A stretch of 64,000 nucleotides of DNA from positions 1 through 64,000 of the forward strand of contig CACHEI010000009.1 in assembly GCA_902578815.1 (NCBI GenBank), written 5' to 3'. The translations under genes were made by a program, and so were the position numbers. Below, in pieces: positions 63,501 through 64,000 of the stretch. The notes beneath the pieces were generated by a model, which was not told the origin of the DNA, searched no databases, and saw nothing but the letters and a program-made list of their open reading frames with translations. Source of the DNA: an uncultured SAR116 cluster alpha proteobacterium. Its GTDB lineage: Bacteria; Pseudomonadota; Alphaproteobacteria; Puniceispirillales; Puniceispirillaceae. Numbering within the stretch: position 1 is the stretch's first letter; each line of letters opens with the position of its first letter.

Positions 63501-64000
63501 CCCTCCTCGCTGTCGAACAGACCCGACTGGTCGCCAACATGCCCCTGCTCACGCCGGGTCGAACAGAAGTCAGTGTCTGAACAGACATACATGCGGGTTC
63601 CCTCATCATCCATGATCACCTCGTCAAGATAGCTGTCATCAGCCCCACATAACGCGCAGGCACCTGGCGCGCGCAGTCTGTCAAAGGGGTAATCCTCAAA
63701 ATCCAAACTTTTGACATGGCAATAGGGCGGAATGGCATAGATCCGCTGCTCCCTCCCGGCACCAAACAGCTGGATAGCGGCGCAATTGTTCATCTTCGGA
63801 TTGTCAAATTTGGGAATGGGCGATGGGTCCATCACATAATGGCCCTCGACATTCACCGGATAGGCATAGGCTGTGGCAATGTGCCCATGCTGGGAGATAT
63901 CCTCATAGAGTTTGACGTGCATCAGCCCATATTCAGACAGGGCGTGCATTTTCCGCGTTTCTGTCTCGCGTGGTTCGAGAAAGCGCAGGGGTTCGGGTAT
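63497..64000 (-). CDS. phnJ: C-P lyase PhnJ, C-terminal part (runs off right edge)
   Basis: PhnJ is the radical-SAM enzyme that cuts the carbon-phosphorus bond of ribose methylphosphonate. The visible 167 or so codons include the cluster-binding cysteines CALC, then 21 residues to C and 5 more to C (PGACALCGAD ... MYVCSDTDFCS), the CX2CX21C pattern of the family. The frame is open to position 64000 (IPEPLRFLEPRETETRKMHAL), so the start is outside. Confidence 0.95.
   Translation of the reverse strand: MPEPLRFLEPRETETRKMHALSEYGLMHVKLYEDISQHGHIATAYAYPVNVEGHYVMDPSPIPKFDNPKMNNCAAIQLFGAGREQRIYAIPPYCHVKSLDFEDYPFDRLRAPGACALCGADDSYLDEVIMDDEGTRMYVCSDTDFCSTRREQGHVGDQSGLFDSEEG

Noticed and set aside
1-64000. 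CRISPR array, insertion sequence, prophage or integrase
   Set aside because: No evenly spaced repeats, transposase, integrase or phage-structure genes were found in any frame examined.

Overview
The window looks like chromosome of a marine alphaproteobacterium, most likely of the SAR116 (Puniceispirillales) type. This is inferred from the mix of gene families: SUF with an ATM1-type exporter, liv, TRAP and ProXVW importers, GcvT/DmdA-like methyltransferases, C-P lyase and a CcmH-CcmI fusion. No rRNA is present to confirm it. Genes are densely packed with many ATGA overlaps. Local GC swings from about 35% to above 60%, sometimes inside one gene. No CRISPR array, insertion sequence or prophage was seen.

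Layout. 0-2.1 kb: molybdenum cofactor genes (mobA fragment, fdhD) and divergent nadK. 2.5-11.5 kb: one long minus-strand iron-sulfur operon (Rrf2 regulator, sufB, sufC, sufD, sufS, sufT, sufA, ATM1-type ABC exporter, alpha/beta hydrolase), preceded by a promoter and a strong Fur-type box. 12-14.6 kb: hspQ, rpmF, a DUF3445 (heme-dependent N-demethylase family) gene and an exported histidine phosphatase. 14.5-20.6 kb: a minus-strand livK-H-M-G-F operon running into azlC-azlD. 20.9-31.3 kb: a lone multi-span membrane protein, tRNA-Ala(UGC), selO, an orphan ParA, an unknown anchored protein, an HD-domain/SDR pair, and at least four decayed genes (Lrp/AsnC, Rieske oxygenase, SAM methyltransferase, one unrecognised).

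31.3-38.5 kb: an enolase-superfamily gene, a TRAP transporter (dctP-Q-M), an amidase, a tiny membrane protein and a nitroreductase, suggesting uptake and hydrolysis of a carboxylate or amide. 38.5-54.2 kb: two linked units for methylated or onium-type compounds. The first is a minus-strand run of GMC oxidoreductase, VOC protein, GcvT-like protein and a BisC/TorA-type molybdoenzyme. The second is a BetI-like regulator facing proX-proV-proW, an iron alcohol dehydrogenase, an aldehyde dehydrogenase and a second GcvT-like paralogue. This is the most promising place for an undescribed pathway: import of an onium compound, oxidation of its side chain, methyl transfer to tetrahydrofolate and reduction of an S- or N-oxide. 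54.6-58.8 kb: cytochrome c maturation (ccmF, ccmG, ccmH-ccmI fusion). 59.5-64 kb: part of the C-P lyase (phosphonate) system, phnJ, K, L, N and M, with a DUF1045 gene on the opposite strand.

The parts connect in places. MobA and FdhD serve molybdoenzymes such as the BisC-like reductase. SUF supplies clusters to PhnJ and other Fe-S enzymes. Three importer operons (liv, TRAP, pro) each carry a hairpin directly after the binding-protein gene, a common way to make more binding protein than permease.
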